Shown piece after piece: positions 1 through 6,336 of a stretch of DNA of 6,336 nucleotides (its first letter is position 1; every line of letters begins with the position of its first letter). Made by a program: the position numbers and the translations under genes. Location: positions 1 through 6,336 of the forward strand of contig WGAH01000627.1 in the NCBI GenBank assembly GCA_015489145.1, given 5' to 3'. The notes beneath the pieces were generated by a model. That model searched no databases. It was not told the origin of the DNA and saw only the letters and a list, made by a program, of their open reading frames with translations. Source of the stretch: Deltaproteobacteria bacterium. Lineage in GTDB: Bacteria; Myxococcota_A; UBA796; UBA2385.

Positions 1-768
1 CCAGCCGTCGGCTGGCGGGACGCGCAGGGAGAGGCAGGTCAGCCCGGCGTCGCCCCGGTGGAACTCGGAGATGTCGATCGCGGTCACCGCCCACTCCCGG
101 GCGAGGCGCTCGGCGGTGCGCGGCGCCGCCGCCGAGACGAGCGCCCGCCCGGCGCCGAGGAGCAGCACGTTGCCCCCCTCCGGCTCCTCGGCGCGGTCCA
201 CGGCGAGCCCCGCCGCGCGAAAGGGGGCCGGGTCCGCCCCCGGACCCACCAGCACCCGGTCGGGCCCGAGGGGCGAGACCCGCGAGCGCAGGTGCAGGCC
301 CGCGCGCACGGGCACCGGCACCACGGGCAGGCCCAGCCAGCCGAGGGGCTGGCGGCCCTCGGCGTCGGTGCGCCCCCCCTGGCCGACGAACAGCCGCCCG
401 CCCACCCGCAGCACGTCTCCGCCGTCGAGGGTGCCGCGCCGCATGACCCGCACCTCGTGGGTCCGGGCGAGCACCGGCGCCACCCCCCGGGCCTCCACCC
501 GCCGGGCGGGCGCCCCGGATCGCGCCACCAGGGCGCGCCCGCCCACCACCACGGCCACGTCCTCGGGAAAGCAGGCATCGGGGCTCGCCGGTTCCGGGGG
601 CAGCCAGCCGATCGGCACCCCCGCCGCAACCAGCGCCTCGGCGTAGGCCCGCTGCTGTTCCCGCGCCCGCGCCACGTCCGGCGCCGGGCCGCCGGGTCGC
701 AGGCAGCGCCAGTAGGCGTCGGGCACCGGCCGCAGCCAGGCGCGGGCGGGAGGGAGCAGGGCGGGCAT
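1..768 (-). CDS. ddaH: Dimethylarginine dimethylaminohydrolase (DDAH)-like hydrolase, 3' end cut by the window edge
   Basis: The 256 visible residues read without a stop from ATG at 768 to the window edge. The family (pentein / guanidino-modifying superfamily) hydrolyses N-omega-methylated arginines to citrulline and methylamines in the cytoplasm. Matching my memory of Pseudomonas and mammalian DDAH, I see PDACFPED at 63-70 (substrate-binding D64, E69, D70), LVARSGAP at 80-87 (R83), TLDGGD at 113-118 (D115, in the place of the acidic residue that pairs with the catalytic His), GRTDAEG at 132-138 (R133), LHLRS at 158-162 (catalytic H159), EGGNVL at 197-202, and GLTCLSLR at 242-249 (nucleophile C245). 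All expected catalytic positions are present. The family usually ends a few residues after the Cys motif, so very little is missing; the tail here already runs past that point. The start has no clear Shine-Dalgarno, only AGG 9 nt upstream. The neighbouring MATE gene diverges 37 bp away. The physiological substrate could be another guanidino compound. Confidence 0.87.
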   Translation of the reverse strand, partial: MPALLPPARAWLRPVPDAYWRCLRPGGPAPDVARAREQQRAYAEALVAAGVPIGWLPPEPASPDACFPEDVAVVVGGRALVARSGAPARRVEARGVAPVLARTHEVRVMRRGTLDGGDVLRVGGRLFVGQGGRTDAEGRQPLGWLGLPVVPVPVRAGLHLRSRVSPLGPDRVLVGPGADPAPFRAAGLAVDRAEEPEGGNVLLLGAGRALVSAAAPRTAERLAREWAVTAIDISEFHRGDAGLTCLSLRVPPADGW

Positions 769-775
769 CCCCCGC

Positions 776-781
776 AGCCTA
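776..781 (-). promoter_or_regulatory. Candidate -10 hexamer (TAGGCT) of the DDAH gene, leaderless type
   Basis: TAGGCT on the minus strand fits TAnnnT and ends 7 nt before the ATG at 768. Transcription would then begin at or next to the start codon. The same hexamer at the same distance precedes the FHA regulator gene (4604-4609). No convincing -35 is visible. The AGG inside it could instead act as a weak ribosome-binding site. Confidence 0.33.
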
Positions 782-792
782 CCCCCCGCGAT

Positions 793-796
793 AGGA
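793..796 (+). promoter_or_regulatory. Ribosome-binding site (AGGA) for the MATE gene
   Basis: AGGA lies 9 nt before the ATG at 806, a normal Shine-Dalgarno spacing, and supports this start. It sits inside the 37-bp divergent gap, so the promoters of the two divergent genes must overlap each other or the opposite coding region. Confidence 0.5.
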
Positions 797-805
797 CCCG
801 TCGCC

Positions 806-2164
806 ATGCCGCCCAACCCGCCGAGCATCCTGGTCCCCGGCGCCCGCGCCGGCTCGGTGCGCGAGGCCTGGCGCCTCGCCTGGCCCACCATCGTCGGGCA
901 GCTCGCGCTGACCGCCATGTGGACCGCCGACACGATGATGCTCGGCCGCGTGGGCAAGGTCGAGATGGCCGCCGCGGGCTTCGGCGGCGTGCTGATCTGG
1001 ACCCTCTACACCTTCTTCGTCGGCCTCGTGACCGCGACCAACGCCTTCGTCAGCCAGGCCAGCGGCCGCGGCGACCGGGAGGAGGCCGCGGTCTTCGCCT
1101 GGCAGGGGCTGTGGCTGTCGGCCGGCGCCGCCGCGATCCTCGCCCTCGCGGCCTGGCGCTTCGACTGGATCCTGGCGCTGGCCCGCCCCGATCCCGCCGT
1201 GATCGCCGAGTGCCTCCGGTACTCCCGCGCCCGCATGACCGCCGCCTTCTTCGCGATCGCGACCTTCACCCTCCAGGCCTTCTTCCGGGGCATCGGCGAC
1301 GTGAAGACCCCGATGCGGGTCGCCGTGGTGAGCAACCTCCTCAACATCGGCCTCGACGCCGTCCTCATCTTCGGCCTCGGACCCTTCCCCCGCCTCACCA
1401 CCCTCGGCGCCGGCATCGCCACCGCGGCGTCCCAGCTCGTCGGCTTCGCCCTCCTCGCCGGCCGCTTCCTCGGCCCGCGCCTCGCCGCCGCCTGGGGCAC
1501 CCGCCGGGCCTGGCGCTTCCGCCTCGACGCCACCCGCCGCCTCCTGCGGGTCGGGCTGCCCCTCGGCGCCGAGCACTTCGGCGACATGGGCTCCTTCAGC
1601 GTGTTCATGGCGCTGATGGGGCGGCTCGGCACCGACGAGCTCGCCGCCAGCCAGATCGCCATCCAGGTCCTCAGCTTCTCGTTCATGCCGGTGAGCGGCG
1701 TGGCCCGCGCCGCCACCACCCTGGTCGGCAACTACCTCGGCGCCGGCCAGCCCGACCTCGCGAGCCGCTCGGGCTGGACCTGCATTCGCCTGTCGGCCGC
1801 CTACACCCTGGTGGCCGGCGGCGCGATGCTCGCCGTGGGCGCCCCGCTGTTCACCGTCTTCAACGACGACCCCGGCGTCGTGGCCGCCGGCCTCGGCATC
1901 CTGCCCATGCTCGCCGGCTTCCAGGTGCTCGACGGCGCGCAGATGACCGCCGGCGGCGCGCTGCAGGGCGCCGGGGACACCGCCTTCCCCATGGCGCTGC
2001 TCCTCGCCTCCTCCTGGCTGCTCTTCGTGCCCCTGGCCTGGTTCCTGTCCGGCGCCGCCGGCATCACCGGCGCCTGGACCGCGCCCCTGGTGCACTTCGG
2101 CGTCGTCAGCGCCGCCCTCCTGGCCCGCTTCGCCCGGGGAGGGTGGCGCCACCGGCGCATTTGA
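806..2164 (+). CDS. MATE family efflux transporter (NorM-like)
   Basis: This is a complete 452-residue protein, the usual size for the family. It is an inner-membrane antiporter expected to export cationic drugs or metabolites in exchange for Na+ or H+. About twelve hydrophobic segments in two halves can be followed, for example near 27-47, 58-82, 100-117, 145-160, 172-190, 203-222, 262-295, 328-350, 360-375, 395-415 and 423-441. Family signatures include D42 in TM1, QASGRGD at 84-90, RGIGDVKTP at 161-169 followed by SNLLNIGLD, GNYLGAG at 308-314 and the pseudo-symmetric GALQGAGDT at 384-392. The first helix follows a short 20-residue cytosolic lead. AGGA precedes the start. The gene diverges from the DDAH-like gene and converges on a lipoprotein gene. 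Its substrate cannot be read from the sequence; the neighbouring methylarginine hydrolase does not by itself imply a shared pathway. Confidence 0.96.
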   Translation: MPPNPPSILVPGARAGSVREAWRLAWPTIVGQLALTAMWTADTMMLGRVGKVEMAAAGFGGVLIWTLYTFFVGLVTATNAFVSQASGRGDREEAAVFAWQGLWLSAGAAAILALAAWRFDWILALARPDPAVIAECLRYSRARMTAAFFAIATFTLQAFFRGIGDVKTPMRVAVVSNLLNIGLDAVLIFGLGPFPRLTTLGAGIATAASQLVGFALLAGRFLGPRLAAAWGTRRAWRFRLDATRRLLRVGLPLGAEHFGDMGSFSVFMALMGRLGTDELAASQIAIQVLSFSFMPVSGVARAATTLVGNYLGAGQPDLASRSGWTCIRLSAAYTLVAGGAMLAVGAPLFTVFNDDPGVVAAGLGILPMLAGFQVLDGAQMTAGGALQGAGDTAFPMALLLASSWLLFVPLAWFLSGAAGITGAWTAPLVHFGVVSAALLARFARGGWRHRRI

Positions 2165-2170
2165 GCGCCC

Positions 2171-2190
2171 GGCCCGCTCAGAAGCGGGTC
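2171..2190. terminator. Weak stem-loop between convergent genes
   Basis: CCCGCT (2173-2178) pairs with AGCGGG (2183-2188) around the loop CAGA. The stem extends by one G-T wobble and one G-C pair to 8 bp. It spans the 13-bp gap between the MATE stop and the stop codon of the opposing lipoprotein gene, a natural place for a bidirectional terminator. There is no T-run on either side, so intrinsic termination is doubtful. Confidence 0.27.
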
Positions 2191-3503
2191 GCGGTGATGC
2201 CCCAGGTGATCGTGGCGTCGTTCAGCCGCCCGAGAAGCTGCTTGTCGAAGGCCTTGCGCTCCGGGTTCCAGGTGTAGCGCTTGAGCTCGCGCTGGTCGTC
2301 GGCGGCGACGTAGACCTCGAGCTTGCCGTCACCGTCGAGGTCGGCGGCGGTGGTGGCGTGCTCGAAGCCGCTGCTCACCTGGTCGATGCGCGAGATCGGC
2401 CAGGTGACCTTGCCGTCGTCGCCCTTCTGCTGGTCGATGAAGTAGAGGCCGGTCTTCATCGCCGCGGCGATCAGCTCCTGGGTGCCGTCGTCGTCGAAGT
2501 CGCCGGCGATGAGGAAGCGGGTCTGCCGGTCCTGGATCGTCGCCACGGCCTCGTGGGTGAAGCTGCCGTCGGGCTGGAGGAAGTAGCGGCGGATCTCGAC
2601 GGGCTTGACCACCTGCTTGCGGTCGTCGGTCTCGGCCTCCAGCACGCTGAACAGGTCGCCCTTGCCGTCGCCGTCGATGTCGGCGCAGAGGATCTCCTTG
2701 GCGTGGGTGTTGCCCATCGGGTCGACGACGGTGGGCTGGTAGGTGCTGCCGTCCCAGCGGTACATCGTGACGTGCCCCTCCTGGGAGGCGTTGGCCTTGT
2801 TGCGGTCGGAGGGCGTGGCGAAGAACTCGAGCTTGCCGTCGCCGTCCACGTCGCAGATCTCGATTTCGTGGACGAAGGTGTCGGGCTTGGCGCCCAGCTC
2901 GATCACCTGGGCCTGGCCGCCGTCCTCGGGCGGGTTGTAGACCGCGACCACCCCGTTGTCGTGGGTGGCGATGACGTACTCGTCCTTGCCGTCGCCGTCG
3001 ACGTCGCCCACCTCGATGTCGCGCAGGCGGTTGAACTTGCCGCCCCAGTCGCGGGTCCACAGCAGCTCGTCCTTCCAGTCCGAGCCCGTCCAGGTCCACT
3101 TCTTGAGCATCGCCTTCTCGCCGCCGATGGTCAGGAAGCTGGCCCCGTCGAGCATGATCGTCTTGTGGAACACGTTGGAATCCGCGTCCTCGACGCGGTA
3201 GGCCTTCCAGCCCTCGGCGGACTTGCGCCAGATCTGGAGGCGGGCCGGCCCGGGCTTGGGCTTGCCGCTGGCGTCCTTCCAGAACCAGGCCTGCGAGAGG
3301 ATGAGGGTGTCGGCCTCGCCCGGGGGGAGCTTGTCGCGGGCGGGGGTCGGCGGCTCGGAGGCGACGGCCTTGCCGCCCTTGCCGGCCTTGTTGGCCGTGG
3401 CCGCGGGCGCGGCCTTCTTCGCCTGGTCCTTCTGGCCGCCCCCGCAGGCCGCGAGGCCGAGACCGAGGAGGAGGGCGGCGGACAGGTGCTCGACGGGCTT
3501 CAT
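2178..3503 (-). CDS. FG-GAP/VCBS-type calcium-loop repeat lipoprotein
   Basis: The 441-residue protein starts at ATG 3503 rather than the in-frame ATG at 3572. The chosen start gives a proper lipoprotein signal peptide (hydrophobic 7-19, lipobox LAAC with lipidated C20) and has GGAG 8 nt upstream. Residue +2 is Gly, so the outer membrane is the likely address. An Ala/Lys/Gly/Pro-rich flexible linker covers about 21-62. A beta-propeller-like domain follows with five Ca2+-type loops: D167-V-D-G-D-G, D218-V-D-G-D-G, D275-I-D-G-D-G, D335-F-D-D-D-G and D388-L-D-G-D-G. Each is followed by a hydrophobic strand, as in FG-GAP/VCBS repeats. No catalytic domain is visible; the role is probably structural, adhesive or ligand-binding. 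It lies 100 bp downstream of the FHA regulator gene on the same strand and may be co-transcribed, although a strong hairpin in the gap suggests separate control. Specific function is unknown. Confidence 0.85.
   Translation of the reverse strand: MKPVEHLSAALLLGLGLAACGGGQKDQAKKAAPAATANKAGKGGKAVASEPPTPARDKLPPGEADTLILSQAWFWKDASGKPKPGPARLQIWRKSAEGWKAYRVEDADSNVFHKTIMLDGASFLTIGGEKAMLKKWTWTGSDWKDELLWTRDWGGKFNRLRDIEVGDVDGDGKDEYVIATHDNGVVAVYNPPEDGGQAQVIELGAKPDTFVHEIEICDVDGDGKLEFFATPSDRNKANASQEGHVTMYRWDGSTYQPTVVDPMGNTHAKEILCADIDGDGKGDLFSVLEAETDDRKQVVKPVEIRRYFLQPDGSFTHEAVATIQDRQTRFLIAGDFDDDGTQELIAAAMKTGLYFIDQQKGDDGKVTWPISRIDQVSSGFEHATTAADLDGDGKLEVYVAADDQRELKRYTWNPERKAFDKQLLGRLNDATITWGITATRF
2325..3005 (-). 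repeat. Five D-x-D-x-D-G calcium-loop repeats within the lipoprotein gene
   Basis: The loops are encoded at about 2988-3005, 2835-2852, 2664-2681, 2484-2501 and 2325-2342, roughly 50-60 codons apart, one per presumed propeller blade. Four share nearly the same nucleotide core (plus-strand cttgccgtc[ga]ccgtc), so short direct repeats recur through the gene. The fourth loop (D335) is divergent, with Asp in place of the first Gly. Confidence 0.8.
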
Positions 3504-3506
3504 CAC

Positions 3507-3562
3507 GATCACTCCAGGTTCCTGGGGGGCTCCGACCCGTATCCACCCGACCTGGAGCGATC
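3507..3562 (-). promoter_or_regulatory. Long hairpin in the 5' leader of the lipoprotein gene, burying its ribosome-binding site
   Basis: On the minus strand the 13-nt arm at 3562-3550 (gatcgctccaggt) is complementary to the arm at 3519-3507 (acctggagtgatc). Twelve pairs are Watson-Crick and one is G-U; the loop is 30 nt. The 3' arm contains the GGAG Shine-Dalgarno (3515-3512) and ends 3 nt before the ATG at 3503, so the folded RNA should block translation. GCUCC in the 5' arm could alternatively pair with GGAGC inside the loop (plus-strand 3529-3533), a possible competing fold. It starts about 41 nt after the stop of the upstream FHA gene. No T-run follows it, so it is not an obvious terminator. 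As DNA, it could also be a split operator with arm centres 43 bp apart. Confidence 0.6.
3512..3515 (-). promoter_or_regulatory. Ribosome-binding site (GGAG) of the calcium-loop lipoprotein gene
   Basis: GGAG with an 8-nt spacer precedes the ATG at 3503 and decides in favour of that start over the longer in-frame one at 3572. It falls entirely inside the 3' arm of the hairpin at 3507-3562. Confidence 0.65.
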
Positions 3563-3603
3563 CACCGCCCACGCGGGGGTTCGGTCGAGCGCGACGCCGC
3601 GGT

Positions 3604-4596
3604 TCAGGCGAGGCGGGCGGCGGCGAGGCGGGCGCGGATGTAGCGCCGCCGCTTCTCGATGAACCAGGGGTCGAAGCCGGCGGCCTTCAGCTCGCGGCGG
3701 AGGCGGTAGACGAGGACGTGCAGGCGGTTGGGATCGCCCTCGACGCTGCGGCGCCCCCAGATGCCCACCGCCACCTCGGCGTCGGACAGCCAGCCCCGGC
3801 GGTCGGGAGGGCTGCCCTGGTCGGCCTGGAAGCCGCGGGCGAGGAGGTAGAGGAGGACCGCCCGGTTGTCGGCGGAGACGTGGTGCTCCCGGCCGGTGGC
3901 CCGGTCGCGCACGATGGCCTCGGGCCCGGTGGGCCCGTCGAGGCGCGCCTCGACCTCGTAGGGGTAGCGGCTGACCGCCTCGGCCGTCGAGGTGGGCTCG
4001 TGGACCCCGGTGAGGGGCACGGCCCGGAAGCGCCGGCCGGCCACGACGAAGACCTCGCCTTCCTCGAGGGGGCCGTCCTGCTCGTCCTCGCCGAGCCAGA
4101 CCTCGCCGTTGGGGTGGAAGATCAGCGTCGCCTCGGCGTCGCCGCCTCCGTCGAGGCGCAGGTCGGCCCGCCCGGTGCCGCCGATGACGAAGCGATCGCC
4201 CTGGACGACGAAGCGCGCGCCGCTGCCGAGGTCCTCGACCGCCCAGGCCCGCGGGACGCCGCCCGACTCCACGTGCTCCTCGATCCGGACGCGCAGGGTG
4301 GCCGAGGGGCCGAGGCGGACCACGGCGCCGTCCTCGACGCGGGCCGCGCCGTCCACCCGGCGGTCGTCGACGAAGGTGCCGTTCCGGCTCTGGAGGTCGC
4401 GCACCCACACCGCCGGGCCCTCGCACCAGAACATCGCGTGGTGCCAGCTCACGTGCTCGTTCTGGACGACGAGGTCGTTGGCCGGCGCCCGGCCGACGGT
4501 GACCGGCCGGAGGTGCAGGGGCCAGCTCTGGGAGAGCACGACCTCGCCCCCGGAGCCGTCCAGGTCGAGGATCAGCACGACGCATTCGCTCGTCAT
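3604..4596 (-). CDS. FHA domain / winged-helix DNA-binding regulator
   Basis: The 330-residue protein probably reads phosphothreonine on a partner and binds DNA. An FHA domain covers about 25-105 with the canonical residues: GRAPAND at 35-41 (G35, R36), S50 and H53 of SxxH, and SRNGT at 70-74 (N72, G73). Residues about 128-195 look like a second, degenerate FHA fold (RFVIGGTGRADLRL, then a Gly-rich strand pattern) without the SxxH and NG binding residues. Residues about 240-325 resemble the OmpR/PhoB effector domain: a leading helix LLYLLAR, GWLSDAEVAVGIWG at 268-281, recognition-helix region NRLHVLVYRLRREL at 290-303, then the wing FIEKRRRYIR. There is no receiver domain, so control is more likely through a Ser/Thr kinase partner than a histidine kinase; no kinase lies in the window. 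ATG 4596 is chosen because the FHA fold begins just after it and the in-frame extension upstream looks non-coding. TAGGCT ends 7 nt before the start. The gene sits between two lipoprotein genes that it may regulate. Confidence 0.9.
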   Translation of the reverse strand: MTSECVVLILDLDGSGGEVVLSQSWPLHLRPVTVGRAPANDLVVQNEHVSWHHAMFWCEGPAVWVRDLQSRNGTFVDDRRVDGAARVEDGAVVRLGPSATLRVRIEEHVESGGVPRAWAVEDLGSGARFVVQGDRFVIGGTGRADLRLDGGGDAEATLIFHPNGEVWLGEDEQDGPLEEGEVFVVAGRRFRAVPLTGVHEPTSTAEAVSRYPYEVEARLDGPTGPEAIVRDRATGREHHVSADNRAVLLYLLARGFQADQGSPPDRRGWLSDAEVAVGIWGRRSVEGDPNRLHVLVYRLRRELKAAGFDPWFIEKRRRYIRARLAAARLA

Positions 4597-4603
4597 GGGC
4601 GGG

Positions 4604-4612
4604 AGCCTATCA
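4604..4612 (-). promoter_or_regulatory. Candidate extended -10 (TGATAGGCT) of the FHA regulator gene, leaderless type
   Basis: The minus-strand sequence fits TGn-TAnnnT and ends 7 nt before the ATG at 4596. Start of transcription would coincide with the start codon, which agrees with the lack of a clear Shine-Dalgarno. The hexamer and spacing match those before the DDAH-like gene. The AGG within it could alternatively be a weak ribosome-binding site. Confidence 0.37.
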
Positions 4613-4687
4613 CGTCCCGGCCCCCGGCCGGCGGGTTTCGCGCTCCGCGACGGGGAATGCTGCAATCCACCGCTGGCGACGCGGTCC

Positions 4688-4704
4688 TCGGGACAATTCG
4701 GGAC
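4688..4704 (+). repeat. Tandem TCGGGAC direct repeat, 10-bp period (candidate operator)
   Basis: Two identical 7-mers start exactly 10 bp apart, so both face the same side of the helix. PhoB/OmpR-type winged helices commonly bind tandem half-sites with a period of 10-11 bp, and the adjacent regulator has such a domain. Assignment to that regulator is inference; a 7-mer pair can arise by chance in GC-rich DNA. Confidence 0.35.
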
Positions 4705-4756
4705 GACACACCCCGAGCGACGGCGGCTCATCCGGGTAACGATGGACGATGCGCGC

Positions 4757-4761
4757 GGAGG
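4757..4761 (+). promoter_or_regulatory. Ribosome-binding site (GGAGG) of the MopE-type lipoprotein gene
   Basis: GGAGG lies 5 nt before the ATG at 4767 and is the strongest Shine-Dalgarno in the window. It fixes the start that gives the lipoprotein signal peptide. Confidence 0.75.
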
Positions 4762-4766
4762 CCAGC

Positions 4767-6336
<1,570 letters not shown>

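Larger units (their letters stand above)
4597..4766. promoter_or_regulatory. 170-bp divergent intergenic control region
   Basis: This gap separates the start codons of the FHA regulator (minus) and the MopE-type lipoprotein (plus). Minus-strand TAGGCT with upstream TGn (4604-4612) is a candidate extended -10. TCGGGAC occurs at 4688-4694 and 4698-4704, and the reversed core GTCCCG lies at 4614-4619. CTCGGG (4687-4692) and CCCGAG (4712-4717) form a 6-bp inverted repeat enclosing the second copy. A GC-rich palindromic patch (CCGGCCGG) lies near 4625-4632. No convincing sigma-70 promoter for the plus-strand gene could be assigned by eye. Confidence 0.5.

Noticed and set aside
779..2152. A long minus-strand open frame opposite the MATE gene
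   Set aside because: The product is Gly/Glu/Ala-rich low complexity with no family features, whereas the plus strand encodes a textbook MATE protein.
58..2277. A 739-codon open frame on the plus strand crossing the DDAH and MATE regions
   Set aside because: Its translation is an Arg/Pro/Gly/His-rich string with no domain. It overlaps two recognisable genes in other frames and is a by-product of very high GC.
3507..3562. Intrinsic terminator of the FHA gene
   Set aside because: The stem is long but has a 30-nt loop and no T-run after the 3' arm, and it ends directly at the next start codon, so a leader role fits better.
3504..3572. Longer N-terminus of the calcium-loop lipoprotein from the ATG at 3572
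   Set aside because: It would bury the lipoprotein signal peptide 23 residues inside the protein. The start at 3503 has a Shine-Dalgarno and a proper lipobox distance.
4625..4632. CCGGCCGG palindrome as an operator
   Set aside because: An uninterrupted GC-only 8-mer palindrome is expected by chance in such GC-rich DNA and has no partner element.

Overview
The window is very GC-rich, with G or C at nearly every third codon position. It encodes a dimethylargininase-type enzyme, a MATE exporter, an FHA/winged-helix regulator and two calcium-loop lipoproteins, one carrying MopE-type Cys/Asp repeats. That protein mix, together with the base composition, suggests a myxobacterium or related Myxococcota/deltaproteobacterial lineage. 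This is an inference from gene content; no rRNA or other marker gene is present. No tRNA, rRNA, CRISPR array, insertion sequence or phage gene was seen.

Layout from left to right: (1) 1-768, minus strand: a dimethylarginine dimethylaminohydrolase (DDAH)-like enzyme. Only the last few residues are missing, beyond the left edge. (2) 806-2164, plus strand: a complete MATE-family multidrug/Na+ antiporter, divergent from the enzyme with 37 bp between the two start codons. (3) 2178-3503, minus strand: a lipoprotein with five D-x-D-x-D-G calcium loops (FG-GAP/VCBS-type propeller), convergent with the MATE gene with 13 bp between stop codons. (4) 3604-4596, minus strand: a regulator with an N-terminal FHA domain, a probable degenerate second FHA domain and a C-terminal OmpR-like winged helix. 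It lies 100 bp upstream of the lipoprotein gene on the same strand. (5) 4767-6336, plus strand, running off the right edge: a lipoprotein with five MopE-type putative metal-binding repeats followed by integrin-like FG-GAP blades. It is divergent from the regulator across 170 bp.

The enzyme and transporter look like ordinary metabolic or efflux genes. The right half is more suggestive. A phosphothreonine-reading DNA-binding regulator sits between two outer-membrane-type, calcium-binding lipoproteins, and each flanking gap holds a candidate control element. Upstream of the first lipoprotein, a 13-bp RNA stem (one G-U pair) would bury the Shine-Dalgarno sequence. In the divergent gap, TCGGGAC occurs twice exactly 10 bp apart, which would suit a tandem-binding winged-helix protein. 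Separately, the enzyme and the regulator share the hexamer TAGGCT exactly 7 nt before the start codon and lack a good Shine-Dalgarno, which fits leaderless transcription. All regulatory proposals are inferences from sequence pattern alone.
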